Part shown: in pieces, positions 9,323 to 18,407 of the stretch
Numbering within the stretch: the first letter of the stretch is position 1
Layout: every line of letters starts with the position of its first letter
Source: Halocynthiibacter namhaensis
GTDB lineage: Bacteria; Pseudomonadota; Alphaproteobacteria; Rhodobacterales; Rhodobacteraceae
DNA length: 64,000 bases
NCBI RefSeq assembly: GCF_000812685.1
Contig: NZ_JWIF01000074.1
Location: 241,785 to 305,784 of the forward strand
Reading direction: 5' to 3'
Made by a program: the position numbers and the translations under genes
The notes under the pieces: generated by a model
Databases searched by the model: none
What the model saw: only the letters and a program-made list of their open reading frames with translations
Told to the model about the DNA's origin: nothing

Positions 9323-11341
9323 TCAGTTCCTTGGAACTTCCATCGTCGTGTTGCGCCCACCTTTGACATATTGAAGGCTGTTATCGCCGATGGCGGCAAT
9401 ACGCCCGCCCGCGATCGTGTCACCAACTTCGACACGAACATAGCGGCCAGATCGCGTGCGCATCAAAGCACGTCGGGAACCGGATGTTTTATACACGCCC
9501 ACGAGGCTAAGTCGGCGCAAATGTATCGCATTGCTGATGGTGGCCTGGCGTGCGACCGAGGCACGCGTTGGGATTGTCGGGGCTGCGGCGCGGGGGCGAC
9601 TGCTGCTGGAACTAGACGCGCTGCTGGACGCCGTATCACGCGAGGTGCTGCTGGCCGCTTGGGCGGCTGCGACGATCGCGTCAAAATCATTGGGGCGCGG
9701 CGACGGCACAACAGAGGTCGCAACCGCGAATTCCGTTGGTGTGACGTCTACATCCGGTGCAGATTGTGCAGATTCTGGCCGCAATTCGGGCTTGCGGGCG
9801 GCAAGTTCGCTGCGGGTTAGGCCCCCGTAGACATTGCGTTCATGGGTTTCGATTAAGTTACTTGGGCGCAATTTCGGCGGGAATGAGGACAAATCTATCG
9901 TGTCTTCATCGGTGACACTTTCTTCAGCCGCGTTTTCCGCTGCCTCGGGGGCGGTTTCCGCATCGGTGGGGCGCGGGGGGATCAGATAATCTGGACGGCC
10001 GGCAAAAATTTGTACGCCTTCAGGCGTTTGCGTGCCTTCGGGTGTCGGGATGACCAAGCCAATCGCATTCACCGCGAATGTCTCACCGGCTGGTGCGGGG
10101 TCCGCAATACTGGGCAAACTGCGCCCGGATGTTGCGGTATTCAGCAACGGCAGCGCAAGCGCATCAAAGGAAGACACGACGGCGTCATGGGAGGGCACAT
10201 AAAGCCCGCGCTGACCAAACTGACCTGATGCAAACGCATCGGGCTGGTTGGGGGTTTGCGTCGTTGGATCTTCATATTGACCAACATCTGGGCTTAAGAT
10301 CCAGATGTTGTTTTCTGCATAGAATTCCTCGGCATCTTCATAGCTGGGCACGATGATGGCCAGTGTTGTTGTGTCTGGTGTTGTTGTGTCTGGTGTCGTT
10401 GCGTCTGGTGTTGCTGTGGTCGTCGTTACTGGCACCTGTGCAATTGCTGCGGGGTCACTGGTTTCTTGCTGGGCGGTTGTTGGATCGACAGAGGCTGGCG
10501 TGGGGCTGTCGATCTGTGATGTTTGTGTCAGCCAAAACGCTGCGAACACACCAATGCCAATCGCCCCCACAGCGGCACCGGCGATGGCCTGAATGGGCAA
10601 TTTAGGCTTCGCGTCCGCGCCCACAAGTGTTGCGGCTGATTCAAGCGGCGTGGGTATTTGATTTGCCAGCGTTCGATCTGCCAGCGTTTGATCAGTTTGC
10701 GGCTGAAGATCGGGTTGGGCGGGGACCACAGGGGGGGTAGCCACAGGGTGCGAAACCACAGGGGCTGAAATCACGGGGGCAGCAATTATGGGGGCGGCAG
10801 GTTCAGCAGAGACGGGAGCCGCGCCGTTGAGGGCGGCTGCGTATTTCGTATCCCCAAAGAAGACCTCACCCATAAACCCGTTGCTGACCTCAGGATGTGC
10901 CACAAAACAGACCGGATTGAACTGATGTTCATCTGCAAAGGTCTCGGCCTCGGCCAGTGTTTCATGGGCGATCGCTGCGATGTAAAACATGCCGTCGCGA
11001 CGCTGCCAATCATATGCCAGTTCAGCCAAGGGATATGGGGTCTTGCCGTCTAGGGCCTCTGTGATGTGTTGTTGTTCTGCTGCACGATCCGCCGGGATAT
11101 CGGACGCGTCGGCTTCCATATACAAGACCTGCGAGTTGGGCAGGATCAACTGACATTGCAGCCCGTTTGGTTCAAGCTCGATTGCAGTGGCGCGCATCTC
11201 GGCCAGCGTTTCGTTTAAGTTGGGATCGTCCAGCTGGGCTTGACCAATCTCATACCATTCCTGATCCTTGCGATGCAGAAGACTGATACCACTATGGGTC
11301 AGATTAAGGGCAAATCCGGGTGTCATAGGGTTGAGGGGCAT
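9323..11341 (-). CDS. Membrane protein with GspL/PilM-like N-terminus and PilP-like C-terminus
   Basis: A 672-residue protein of a type found in Rhodobacterales and often labelled PilP-like. Residues 1-165 resemble the cytoplasmic domain of GspL/PilM proteins (an opening strand GFALNLTHSGISLL). A Pro/Ala/Gln-rich spacer follows, then one transmembrane helix (about 249-270), then a long Thr/Pro/Asp-rich region likely to be periplasmic. The C-terminal 60 residues form a PilP-like beta domain with a GDTIAGGRIAAIGDNS motif and a final basic stretch. No other pilus or type II secretion gene is nearby. The start at 11341 is chosen because a longer reading would extend about 49 low-quality codons into the promoter region of the divergent SIMPL gene. 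Confidence 0.6.
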   Translation of the reverse strand: MPLNPMTPGFALNLTHSGISLLHRKDQEWYEIGQAQLDDPNLNETLAEMRATAIELEPNGLQCQLILPNSQVLYMEADASDIPADRAAEQQHITEALDGKTPYPLAELAYDWQRRDGMFYIAAIAHETLAEAETFADEHQFNPVCFVAHPEVSNGFMGEVFFGDTKYAAALNGAAPVSAEPAAPIIAAPVISAPVVSHPVATPPVVPAQPDLQPQTDQTLADRTLANQIPTPLESAATLVGADAKPKLPIQAIAGAAVGAIGIGVFAAFWLTQTSQIDSPTPASVDPTTAQQETSDPAAIAQVPVTTTTATPDATTPDTTTPDTTTLAIIVPSYEDAEEFYAENNIWILSPDVGQYEDPTTQTPNQPDAFASGQFGQRGLYVPSHDAVVSSFDALALPLLNTATSGRSLPSIADPAPAGETFAVNAIGLVIPTPEGTQTPEGVQIFAGRPDYLIPPRPTDAETAPEAAENAAEESVTDEDTIDLSSFPPKLRPSNLIETHERNVYGGLTRSELAARKPELRPESAQSAPDVDVTPTEFAVATSVVPSPRPNDFDAIVAAAQAASSTSRDTASSSASSSSSSRPRAAAPTIPTRASVARQATISNAIHLRRLSLVGVYKTSGSRRALMRTRSGRYVRVEVGDTIAGGRIAAIGDNSLQYVKGGRNTTMEVPRN
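10363..10419. repeat. 15-bp tandem repeat inside the PilP-like gene
   Basis: GTGTTGTTGTGTCTG occurs twice exactly (10363-10377, 10378-10392), once with two changes (10393-10407), and then in part. On the coding strand it gives a Thr-Pro-Asp-Thr-Thr repeat in the disordered periplasmic linker. The repeat length is a multiple of three, so slippage would change linker length without breaking the frame. Confidence 0.75.
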
Positions 11342-11488
11342 AGGCCGTCGTGTCCTGTGGTCATCTGTATGTCTATCCCCGTCATATCGCAGAAATCCGC
11401 CGGGTTGAAGTTTATGTAGAGAAAAATCCAAGAAACCGCCGATGCTATGCGTCATAAGAACATGAAAGCAGTACCGAAAGGAATTCAA

Positions 11489-12193
11489 ATGCGTTTTCTA
11501 ACAAAAATGACGGCGGCAATCTGCCTGGCCGTGAGTGTGGCACATGTTGCAAATGCTACGCCAATCGGCACGACACCACAGATTGTGGTGCAGGGCACCG
11601 GCTTGGTTGCGGTTGCGCCTGACATGGCCGTGGTTGCGATTGGGGTTGAAACCCGCGGTGCAAACGCAGCTGAAGCAATGGCTGGGACGTCCGACAAAAT
11701 GGCGGTTTTGATGGGGGTCGCAGCTGAGGCCGGGGTCGAAGCCCGTGATTTACAAACCAGCCAGTTGAACCTGCGCACGGATTATGCGCACAGCAACAAT
11801 GGCCAACCCCCGAAGATCTCTGGATATATCGCGTCAAATATGCTGACGATCCGCCTTCGGGATCTGATGGCTGCGCCACAGGTGTTGGATCAATTGATCT
11901 CAGCTGGGGCGAACCAATTGCACGGGGTACAGTTTACGGTCCAAGATCCAACCCCACATCTGAACGAAGCACGGCGTCTTGCGGTGGCAGATGCTTTGGA
12001 AAAAGCCGCGTTATATGCCCAGGCGGCAGGGGTGAATACAGGTGTGATCCTGCGCATTGAAGAACCACAGACCGGGGGCAACGTGCCAATGATGCGCATG
12101 GCGATGGAATCCGCTTCCGCAGGCATGCCAATCGCCGCAGGGGAACAGAACATCAGTGCCAATATCTTGATTGTGATCGAATTGACGGATTGA
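11489..12193 (+). CDS. SIMPL (DUF541) domain periplasmic protein
   Basis: A 234-residue protein. The first 23 residues form a signal peptide with a hydrophobic core (AAICLAVSVAHVANA), so it should be exported to the periplasm. The rest follows the SIMPL/DUF541 pattern: a VVQGTGLVAVAPDMAVV opening strand, DLQTSQLNL, and a closing SANILIVIELTD strand. Family members such as YggE are linked to oxidative-stress protection, but their biochemistry is poorly known. The start at 11489 is chosen over one at 11447 because AAAGGA lies just before it and the signal peptide then begins directly. It ends at a strong bidirectional terminator shared with the J-domain gene. Confidence 0.88.
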   Translation: MRFLTKMTAAICLAVSVAHVANATPIGTTPQIVVQGTGLVAVAPDMAVVAIGVETRGANAAEAMAGTSDKMAVLMGVAAEAGVEARDLQTSQLNLRTDYAHSNNGQPPKISGYIASNMLTIRLRDLMAAPQVLDQLISAGANQLHGVQFTVQDPTPHLNEARRLAVADALEKAALYAQAAGVNTGVILRIEEPQTGGNVPMMRMAMESASAGMPIAAGEQNISANILIVIELTD

Positions 12194-12213
12194 TCTGAGA
12201 TCGATGCAAACAA

Positions 12214-12248
12214 AAAGGGCGCCGTTTCAAATGAAAGCGGCGCCCTTT
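12214..12248. terminator. Bidirectional terminator between SIMPL and J-domain genes
   Basis: An 11-bp perfect stem, AAAGGGCGCCG / CGGCGCCCTTT, with a further TTTCA/TGAAA pairing inside the loop. It sits between two converging genes and has A and T tracts on either side. Confidence 0.88.
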
Positions 12249-12253
12249 ATCGT

Positions 12254-12886
12254 TTATTCTTTAAAGCTGCGGCTGGCCTTGATGGTGTCCCATGCCCAAA
12301 CCACGTTTTGCAGCCGTTCCTCATCAGAACGGTCCCCACCATTTAGGTCTGGGTGCAAGATCTTGATCAATTTCTTGTATGCCTTGCGAATTTCAGCTTT
12401 GGTCCAATGGTCCTTCGCTTCCAAAAGCTCAATCGCACGGCGTTCCGTCGGCGGCAACTTACGTGTACTGCCGGTGATGGATTTGCCAGGATTGCGCGTG
12501 GCATTTTCACCCAAAACTTGATGCGGATCATCAACGCCGAGGCGTTCCCAGGCGCGCTGCTCGTCGCTTTTACGGATAGGTTTCGTTGGGCGTCCACCGA
12601 CTCGATCCGATTGAATCTGATCGTCTATTTCTTCTTCTGTCGCGCCGCTGAAAAAGTTCCATTTCAAATTGAACTCTTTGACGTGATCCTTACAGAACCA
12701 CAGATATTCGTCGAGATGATCCGGCGAACGTGGGGCACGATATTTGCCCTGTTCTTTGCAATTCTCATGTTCGCAAACCCGTTGCGAGGTTTCAAACGCG
12801 CCGGACATGCCACGCTTGCCGCGCGGGTTTTTCTTTTTTGCCGTGCTTACCGACATATCGAAACCAAATGGATCGTCTTTTTTCAT
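12254..12886 (-). CDS. J-domain (DnaJ-like) protein
   Basis: A 210-residue protein whose last 70 residues form a J domain with the HPD tripeptide at 178-180 (KILHPDLNGGD), the element that stimulates DnaK ATPase. The N-terminal half carries Cys38, Cys43, Cys65 and His68, spaced as a possible zinc site, within a family-specific region (YLWFCKDHVKEFN). Proteins of this layout are common beside bolA and cobS/cobT in Rhodobacterales. Here bolA is the divergent neighbour and cobS lies about 3 kb further along the same strand. The client is unknown. Confidence 0.9.
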   Translation of the reverse strand: MKKDDPFGFDMSVSTAKKKNPRGKRGMSGAFETSQRVCEHENCKEQGKYRAPRSPDHLDEYLWFCKDHVKEFNLKWNFFSGATEEEIDDQIQSDRVGGRPTKPIRKSDEQRAWERLGVDDPHQVLGENATRNPGKSITGSTRKLPPTERRAIELLEAKDHWTKAEIRKAYKKLIKILHPDLNGGDRSDEERLQNVVWAWDTIKASRSFKE

Positions 12887-12993
12887 GACCAGTATTCCCT
12901 TTCACGCGGTATTTTCTGTCGCCGCGGCCTTCCCGACTCGGAGGAGAGAGTTTAGACCAAACTCAGCCGGATTGAAGGGGCAGATTGGAAAAA

Positions 12994-13254
12994 ATGATGG
13001 TAGTGGACGAAATTCGTGATCGGCTTGAAGCCGCTTTCACCCCCAAGCTGTTGGAAGTGATCAATGAAAGTAACCTGCATCAAGGGCATGCGGGCGATGA
13101 TGGGAGTGGCGAAAGTCATTTTCGTGTGACGATTGTGGCAGCCGAATTTGAAGGCAAATCACGTATCGCAAAACATCGTGCAGTGCATGCAGCGTTGGGC
13201 GCGGACCTGATTGGGCGCATTCATGCTTTGGGATTGGATATCAAAGCAGGCTAA
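12994..13254 (+). CDS. BolA family protein
   Basis: An 86-residue BolA-like protein. BolA proteins partner monothiol glutaredoxins in [2Fe-2S] trafficking and iron regulation. The SHFRVTIVAAEFEGKS segment and a following H-R-A-V-H sequence are the family core, ending in IHALGLDIKAG. The start is uncertain: ATG at 12994 or 12997, or TTG at 12985, are all in frame; a GGA just upstream favours one of the two ATGs. It is divergent from the J-domain gene and converges with the DUF4177 gene across a double hairpin. Confidence 0.92.
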   Translation: MMVVDEIRDRLEAAFTPKLLEVINESNLHQGHAGDDGSGESHFRVTIVAAEFEGKSRIAKHRAVHAALGADLIGRIHALGLDIKAG

Positions 13255-13275
13255 GGTTTGCGGCTTGGCGCGGAA

Positions 13276-13320
13276 CGGAGTTTTTGAAAAACTCCGTCTC
13301 GTTTTCCGTCGCGGAAAACG
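13276..13320. repeat. Two-hairpin intergenic element, copy 1
   Basis: Two adjacent perfect hairpins: CGGAGTTTTTG / AAAAACTCCG (13276-13296), then CGTTTTCC / GGAAAACG (13300-13320). It lies between the converging bolA and DUF4177 genes. A similar pair sits at 36999-37042, also between converging genes. It probably acts as a terminator or 3'-end stabiliser for both genes. Confidence 0.65.
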
Positions 13321-13343
13321 GGACGTCGCTGTGTGTTGGGCGC

Positions 13344-13757
13344 TTATTCCGCAATTTTCGCTTTTGGTTCGTTGGGCACATCATCATCTGATGCTTGAGT
13401 TTCCTCAATGACGTCTGTGGTAACATCTTCTTCAACAGGGGCTGAGGTTGTCACACGACGCAGAACTGGCGTGGCGGGCAGCTCCACTTCCGGAGTTGTC
13501 TGTGTTTCTTTGTCGTCTTCGACGGTGGTTTCACGACGAAACACCAGCATGTTCAGGAATTGGGTGGATTTTTTCCCCATGGCGCTGCGGCTTTCGCACG
13601 GCAATGTTTCACTGCGCTGATATTCCCAACCGTCTTTGCCCATTTCGTTCATGGCTTCCATAAGTGCGGCGGCAAAACGCGCATCCGTTCCACGAGCCCC
13701 TTTGGATTTGATTCCTTTAAGCGGGGCAGGGACGACTTTATATTCGAAGGCAGGCAT
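13344..13757 (-). CDS. DUF4177 domain protein
   Basis: A 137-residue protein. Residues 1-75 match DUF4177: the opening FEYKVVPAP, then a GKDGWEYQR segment typical of the fold, and LNMLVFRR closing the domain. The remaining 60 residues are acidic and Thr/Val/Pro-rich, and look disordered. No function is known for the family. GGAGAAC just before the ATG supports the start. The promoter must lie within the 395-bp gap that separates it from the next gene. Confidence 0.82.
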   Translation of the reverse strand: MPAFEYKVVPAPLKGIKSKGARGTDARFAAALMEAMNEMGKDGWEYQRSETLPCESRSAMGKKSTQFLNMLVFRRETTVEDDKETQTTPEVELPATPVLRRVTTSAPVEEDVTTDVIEETQASDDDVPNEPKAKIAE

Positions 13758-13921
13758 GGGGTTCTCCGGCAGATGGCAAGCTTGCCGCTGCTACCACATC
13801 GCCCGGGCTGCTGTCTAAAGAAACCACAGTTTTTTTTCCGTGATCAAGAAGGTGTTGCGGACAGATCGCAGCAGATGATCTGAAAACGTATATGCACGAG
13901 GATCAAGGGGTAAACAGCAGC

Positions 13922-14014
13922 TGCAGCTTCAGGATCAATGGTGTGGGGCATAGATACCCGAAGCTGCAAAGACCGGACAGGGTCTCGTGCCGTAAGTAGG
14001 ACATACGGGGTTTT
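13922..14014 (+). ncRNA. Candidate structured RNA in a 395-bp gene-free gap
   Basis: The gap 13758-14152 holds no convincing reading frame but has three successive inverted repeats. The first is TGCAGCTTC (13922-13930) with GAAGCTGCA (13960-13968), enclosing a small GGG/CCC hairpin. The second is GACC/GGTC at 13971-13984. The third is CCGTA (13990-13994) with TACGG (14004-14008), followed by GG and TTTT. The last would serve as a weak intrinsic terminator on the plus strand. I recognise no known RNA family; it could instead be leader sequence of the DUF4177 gene on the other strand. The rest of the gap is AT-rich with no clear element. Confidence 0.25.
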
Positions 14015-14152
14015 CCAAAAACACAGACAACCACATCATGTCGATTTCAATCGTTAACAAAACACTAATGAAACAACCGTTACTATGTTTACATTACTGT
14101 CATGTTCCGAAAAATGGCGCAAACCCCAATTGGGGTAAAATCGTCGAATTGT

Positions 14153-15925
14153 TCAAAATTGGCCGATTTTTTTGAGGGCTTTGTCCCAGTGGCTGTAGAT
14201 CAGCAATTGGCCGGCCCCTTCGATCAACTCATAGGTGACCCAGGGGTGATCGCGGAAGAAGGGGGTTATGATCTCCATCGTGGCCTGTGCATCCATGGTG
14301 CCATTGATGAAATGCACCGGAACCTTACCTTCCAAAGCGCTGAATTCGTCATGCCACCCCTTAATTTCCTCAGAAATCATGCGTGCGAAGGCCTTATGGG
14401 CAGAATGTGTATCCGACAGGCAGATTTGGATGCCTGTGATCACGGCCTCCCAAATGTCGGGATCGTTGAACTGTTCAATATCCGCTTTGGATTTCCCGTA
14501 AACATGTTCCAAAAATTTGCGCTGACCGTATTTCCGAGCCATCAAAAAGCCCGCTTTTACCGTGAACGTCAAAAGATGTGGCGTATAACGGGCGCAGACC
14601 AATAGGAAGCGCTGCCACAGATCCATGTGATCATAGTCGCTGACAGAATCAGGTGGCGGGGTGCCCGCGACAGCAACCAAGCCGGTCATGCGTCCAGGGG
14701 AGTGCTTTTCAATATGTGCGCCAAAACGAACATCCGCACAAAGTGAAATGACAGAAAACCTATCTACGTTTTCGGCTTTCAGCACATGCATAATATCGTC
14801 GATGACCCCGGCTGTGAAGTCGGCTTTATTGGGCAACGGGGTGCTATCACCATATCCGGCACGGATCGGGGTGATGATTTTTATGCCTGCCTTACGTGCG
14901 GCCTGTTCCCCAAGTTTGGGCCAACGCGACATGCCGATTTCAACATGCAACAAAACGCAGGGTTTGCCGTTGGGATCACCCCATATGAGATAATCCAAAC
15001 GTCGCCCATCGGGGGCGAATGTGGTGTGAAGGGTTGCCGCGCCTTGGTTGTTTGAATTGGGAATATAGCCGCGACTCCAGGCTTCTGTCGTGGCGGGGCC
15101 TGCAACCGCAAAGCCCGTCATATCCATCATAGACAGGATCAAGCGAATCAATTCGACCTGCGAGCGCGTCGCGGTCTTTGCTAAAATCGACTTGATTTGT
15201 GCCCGGATTGTATCGATAGAACGCCCACGCTGATCCGCGATGTCTTTGACCGAACAACATTCAATCAACATGCGTACAATATCAACTTCGGTTTGAGTGA
15301 AGCTGAAAGCTTCGCCGAGAATACTGTCGAATTCTGGTGGCCATGCGAGTTCAGATGTCGCAACCACAAGCGCTTGCGCCCCGTCACGCAACTTGCGCAG
15401 ACGGATACGGAAAATGATGAAATGCCCGCAATCAGTCGCACGTACGCGAAACAGAGACATGTTCGGCCCGCGCCCTTCCAGCATATCGCGCATCTGCCGC
15501 ATGAGGCTTGGAAGATCGGCTTCGTCGACCGGCAAAGAAGAAACGGGTGCCCCTTCTGAGATCTGCAAGGCGGCTTGCGCCCCGGCGTTTAAGATGCCGA
15601 TGTTCAGGTCACTTTCGACCAGAAAAGCCGCAGCCATATCAAATGAATCGATTAAGGCTTGGCGCTCATTGGGGGGCTCAAGTGTATTGGCATAACGTTC
15701 AAGAAAACGATCAGCGCGGGAAATATGTTCTTCCATTGCGCTGTCATTCAGCAAGATATGTTCGTGTTTGTCCGCAGAGTCGCGCATCGGCTTGACCAAG
15801 GTTTCCCATTGCTCAAGCAGCTCAACTGCGCGGCCAGGGTCCATAGCCACTTCATACAGTCGATCAATCAGTACGTCCCGGTGACGATCAGTCTCCGAGT
15901 TACGCCCATTTAGGTCTTTTTCCAA
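14153..15925 (-). CDS. LuxR-type HTH regulator fused to an alpha/beta-hydrolase-fold domain
   Basis: A 590-residue protein. Residues about 95-190 look like a PAS-type sensor, 205-265 form a LuxR/GerE helix-turn-helix (FTQTEVDIVRML, then DIADQRGRSIDTIRAQIKSI), and 300-590 follow the alpha/beta-hydrolase order. The expected nucleophile elbow G-x-S-x-G reads S-L-C-A-D at 394-398, putting Cys396 at the nucleophile position and Asp where a Gly is normal. The usual catalytic His after the C-terminal GAG reads Gln573. Asp545 fits the acid. This suggests a ligand-binding rather than hydrolytic domain that controls DNA binding. The gene is monocistronic on the minus strand. Confidence 0.8.
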   Translation of the reverse strand: MEKDLNGRNSETDRHRDVLIDRLYEVAMDPGRAVELLEQWETLVKPMRDSADKHEHILLNDSAMEEHISRADRFLERYANTLEPPNERQALIDSFDMAAAFLVESDLNIGILNAGAQAALQISEGAPVSSLPVDEADLPSLMRQMRDMLEGRGPNMSLFRVRATDCGHFIIFRIRLRKLRDGAQALVVATSELAWPPEFDSILGEAFSFTQTEVDIVRMLIECCSVKDIADQRGRSIDTIRAQIKSILAKTATRSQVELIRLILSMMDMTGFAVAGPATTEAWSRGYIPNSNNQGAATLHTTFAPDGRRLDYLIWGDPNGKPCVLLHVEIGMSRWPKLGEQAARKAGIKIITPIRAGYGDSTPLPNKADFTAGVIDDIMHVLKAENVDRFSVISLCADVRFGAHIEKHSPGRMTGLVAVAGTPPPDSVSDYDHMDLWQRFLLVCARYTPHLLTFTVKAGFLMARKYGQRKFLEHVYGKSKADIEQFNDPDIWEAVITGIQICLSDTHSAHKAFARMISEEIKGWHDEFSALEGKVPVHFINGTMDAQATMEIITPFFRDHPWVTYELIEGAGQLLIYSHWDKALKKIGQF

Positions 15926-16067
15926 TATTCCACACGCCCGAATTTACATCAGAACAACGCCAAAGCCTGTCCGCTTCAGAGTTGAGTCTAGCATAAGATA
16001 GTTAACGGGACAGGCAATGCGCAAAACGAAATTTGCCTGTGCGATTTTGTGACAATATACAGAAAAT

Positions 16068-16098
16068 AAGGCGCCCAAACCAATTGTCGGAGCGCCTT
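16068..16098 (-). terminator. Intrinsic terminator of gatB
   Basis: AAGGCGC and GCGCCTT pair across a 17-base loop. On the minus strand the stem is followed by ATTTT. It lies about 40 bases after the gatB stop codon. Confidence 0.75.
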
Positions 16099-16135
16099 AA
16101 ATACCTAGGGTATACCCATATTGGAGGAGTGCAAT

Positions 16136-17647
16136 CTAAAGGCCGAGCTTTGCACTTACCAACTGATTCACGACCGCCGGATTGGCTTTGCCACCGGTGG
16201 CTTTCATGACTTGGCCAACAAACCAACCTGCAAGTTTTGGATTGGCTTTCGCTTTCTCAACTTGGGCAGGGTTTGCGTTGATGATCTCATCCACAGCGGC
16301 TTCGATCGCGCCAGTATCCGTGACCTGTTTCATGCCGCGTGCTTCAACGATCTCAGCGGGATCACCACCTTCGGTGTAGACGATTTCGAACAGATCTTTC
16401 GCGATCTTGCCTGAGATGTCGCCCTTTTTGATCAAAGCGATAATGCCCCCAAGCTGTGCCGGGTTCACAGGGCTGTCTTGGATTGTTTTGTCGTCTTTCT
16501 TGAGACGGCCGAACAATTCGTTGATCACCCAGTTCGCCGCCAATTTCCCGTCACCGGCTTTGGCAACGTCCTCAAAGAAATCAGCATTTTCAACGTCAGA
16601 TGTCAGCACGGATGCGTCATAATCTGACAGACCGAATTCCGTCATGAAACGGGTTTTCTTGGCGTCTGGAAGTTCGGGCAAAGTTGACGCGATGTCATCA
16701 ACCCAAGCCTGTTCGATCTCTAGCGGCAGCAAATCAGGGCAGGGGAAGTAACGATAATCATGCGCTTCTTCTTTAGAGCGCATAGAACGGGTTTCGTTCT
16801 TATCTGGATCATACAGGCGTGTTTCCTGATCAACCTTGCCGCCGTCCTCAATAATCGCGATTTGACGGTTGGCCTCGACCATGATGGCCGCCTGAATGAA
16901 CCGCATTGAGTTCATGTTTTTGATTTCGCAACGCGTACCAAGGTGACCAAAATCACCGGTTTCCATGAATTTCTCATATTGACCGGGAGGGCAGACAGAC
17001 ACGTTCACATCTGCGCGCATATTGCCGTTTTGCATGTTGCCATCACAGGTGCCGAGATACCGCAGAATTTGGCGCAATTTCACAACGAATGCGGCGGCCT
17101 CTTCGGGGCTGCGAATGTCGGGGCGCGATACGATTTCCATCAAAGCAACGCCCGTGCGGTTCAGGTCCACAAATGACATGGTTGGGTCCATATCGTGGAT
17201 GGATTTACCGGCATCTTGTTCCATGTGGATGCGCTCAATACGCACATTGCGCGCCACACCTTCGGACAGTTCAACAAGGACTTCGCCTTCACCCACAATC
17301 GGATGATACAGCTGTGAAATCTGATACCCTTGCGGCAAATCTGGGTAGAAATAGTTCTTACGGTCGAAGGCTGAAAATAGGTTGATTTGCGCGTTCAGAC
17401 CAAGACCCGTGCGTACCGCTTGTTCAATGCAGAATTCGTTGATCACGGGCAACATGCCAGGCATGGCCGCGTCAACAAAAGCCACGTTTGAATTGGGTTC
17501 ATTGCCGAATTTCGTCGACGCGCCCGAAAATAATTTCGACTGACTGCTGATTTGTGCATGGATTTCCATGCCAATGACAAGTTCCCAATCATCGCGCATG
17601 CCGCTGATGACGGTGGGTTTGGGGGATTCATAGGTCAGATCAAGCAT
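16136..17647 (-). CDS. gatB: Asp-tRNA(Asn)/Glu-tRNA(Gln) amidotransferase subunit B
   Basis: A 503-residue GatB. With GatA and GatC it converts misacylated Glu-tRNA(Gln) or Asp-tRNA(Asn) to the amide form. The N-terminal catalytic cradle is clear ([12 protein letters not shown], then [10 protein letters not shown] and [14 protein letters not shown]), as is the YqeY-like tail domain ending in [13 protein letters not shown]. Length is typical. GatA and GatC are not adjacent, which is common in this order. A GAGG sequence precedes the ATG. Confidence 0.97.
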   Translation of the reverse strand: MLDLTYESPKPTVISGMRDDWELVIGMEIHAQISSQSKLFSGASTKFGNEPNSNVAFVDAAMPGMLPVINEFCIEQAVRTGLGLNAQINLFSAFDRKNYFYPDLPQGYQISQLYHPIVGEGEVLVELSEGVARNVRIERIHMEQDAGKSIHDMDPTMSFVDLNRTGVALMEIVSRPDIRSPEEAAAFVVKLRQILRYLGTCDGNMQNGNMRADVNVSVCPPGQYEKFMETGDFGHLGTRCEIKNMNSMRFIQAAIMVEANRQIAIIEDGGKVDQETRLYDPDKNETRSMRSKEEAHDYRYFPCPDLLPLEIEQAWVDDIASTLPELPDAKKTRFMTEFGLSDYDASVLTSDVENADFFEDVAKAGDGKLAANWVINELFGRLKKDDKTIQDSPVNPAQLGGIIALIKKGDISGKIAKDLFEIVYTEGGDPAEIVEARGMKQVTDTGAIEAAVDEIINANPAQVEKAKANPKLAGWFVGQVMKATGGKANPAVVNQLVSAKLGL

Positions 17648-17795
17648 TCGGAGGCCTCATAATACGTTACGCTTCTTCTATGCCAGCATTGCTTGAGGGG
17701 CAAGAGGTTGCGCAGAACGGGATGGGGGAACGCATATGCTTGTGCCTGATGCGGATTGGGGGGAAGCTTACCGCGAACATCAAAGGGGAAATCTG

Positions 17796-18383
17796 ATGCG
17801 TGGAATGACATATATTGCCTTATGCTTGGCACTGATTGGATGTGGTGAGGAACCCGTAGAAGAAGTGTCGCGCATGACGCCGAATGAAATCCCCGATTTA
17901 CGTTGGAGCCACCTGCCACAGGGGGACGCCTGGACCAAGGCCACCTTGGATGCGATTTCCAGCCATGGGCAAGCTTTGACGCAACTTGTCCCGCGCGACG
18001 CCGAAACCTGGTGCCCAGGATATGAGGCACAATCAACGCAGGGACGCGCCGCTTTTTGGGCGGGGCTTTTGTCGACATTGTCCAAACACGAAAGCACCTG
18101 GAACCAACGCGCAGCCGGGGGCGGGGGAAAATGGTTTGGCCTTGTTCAAATAGCACCCGCAACGGCAGCTGGGTACGGCTGTGACGCGCGCAGTGCCGAG
18201 GCCCTGAAAAATGGCGAAGCAAACCTGTCCTGCGCCGTTCGCATTATTGCTCATACAGCCGTGCGTGACGGGGTGGTGTCCGAAGGTTGGCGCGGCGTTG
18301 CTGCGGATTGGGGGCCGTTTCATTCGGAAAGCAAACGCAATGACATGATCGAGTGGAGCCGCGCGCAACCTTATTGTCAGTAA
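17796..18383 (+). CDS. Lytic transglycosylase-like (SLT) lipoprotein
   Basis: A 195-residue putative lipoprotein. The start at 17796 has AGGGGA six bases upstream and gives a signal peptide with lipobox L-I-G-C (Cys16); an upstream ATG at 17736 lacks these. A lysozyme-like SLT domain follows: catalytic Glu99 in SKHESTWNQ, and the GLVQIAPATAAGYGC segment that normally follows it. It probably cleaves peptidoglycan glycan strands from the inner face of the outer membrane. It is divergent from gatB and converges with the next gene. Confidence 0.75.
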   Translation: MRGMTYIALCLALIGCGEEPVEEVSRMTPNEIPDLRWSHLPQGDAWTKATLDAISSHGQALTQLVPRDAETWCPGYEAQSTQGRAAFWAGLLSTLSKHESTWNQRAAGGGGKWFGLVQIAPATAAGYGCDARSAEALKNGEANLSCAVRIIAHTAVRDGVVSEGWRGVAADWGPFHSESKRNDMIEWSRAQPYCQ

Positions 18384-18407
18384 TAGGCGAATTTACCTGT
18401 AACCGAG

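Noticed and set aside
9120..9374. Small open frame in the gap between cobS and the PilP-like gene
   Set aside because: No ribosome-binding site, overlaps the end of the PilP-like gene, and no recognisable composition.
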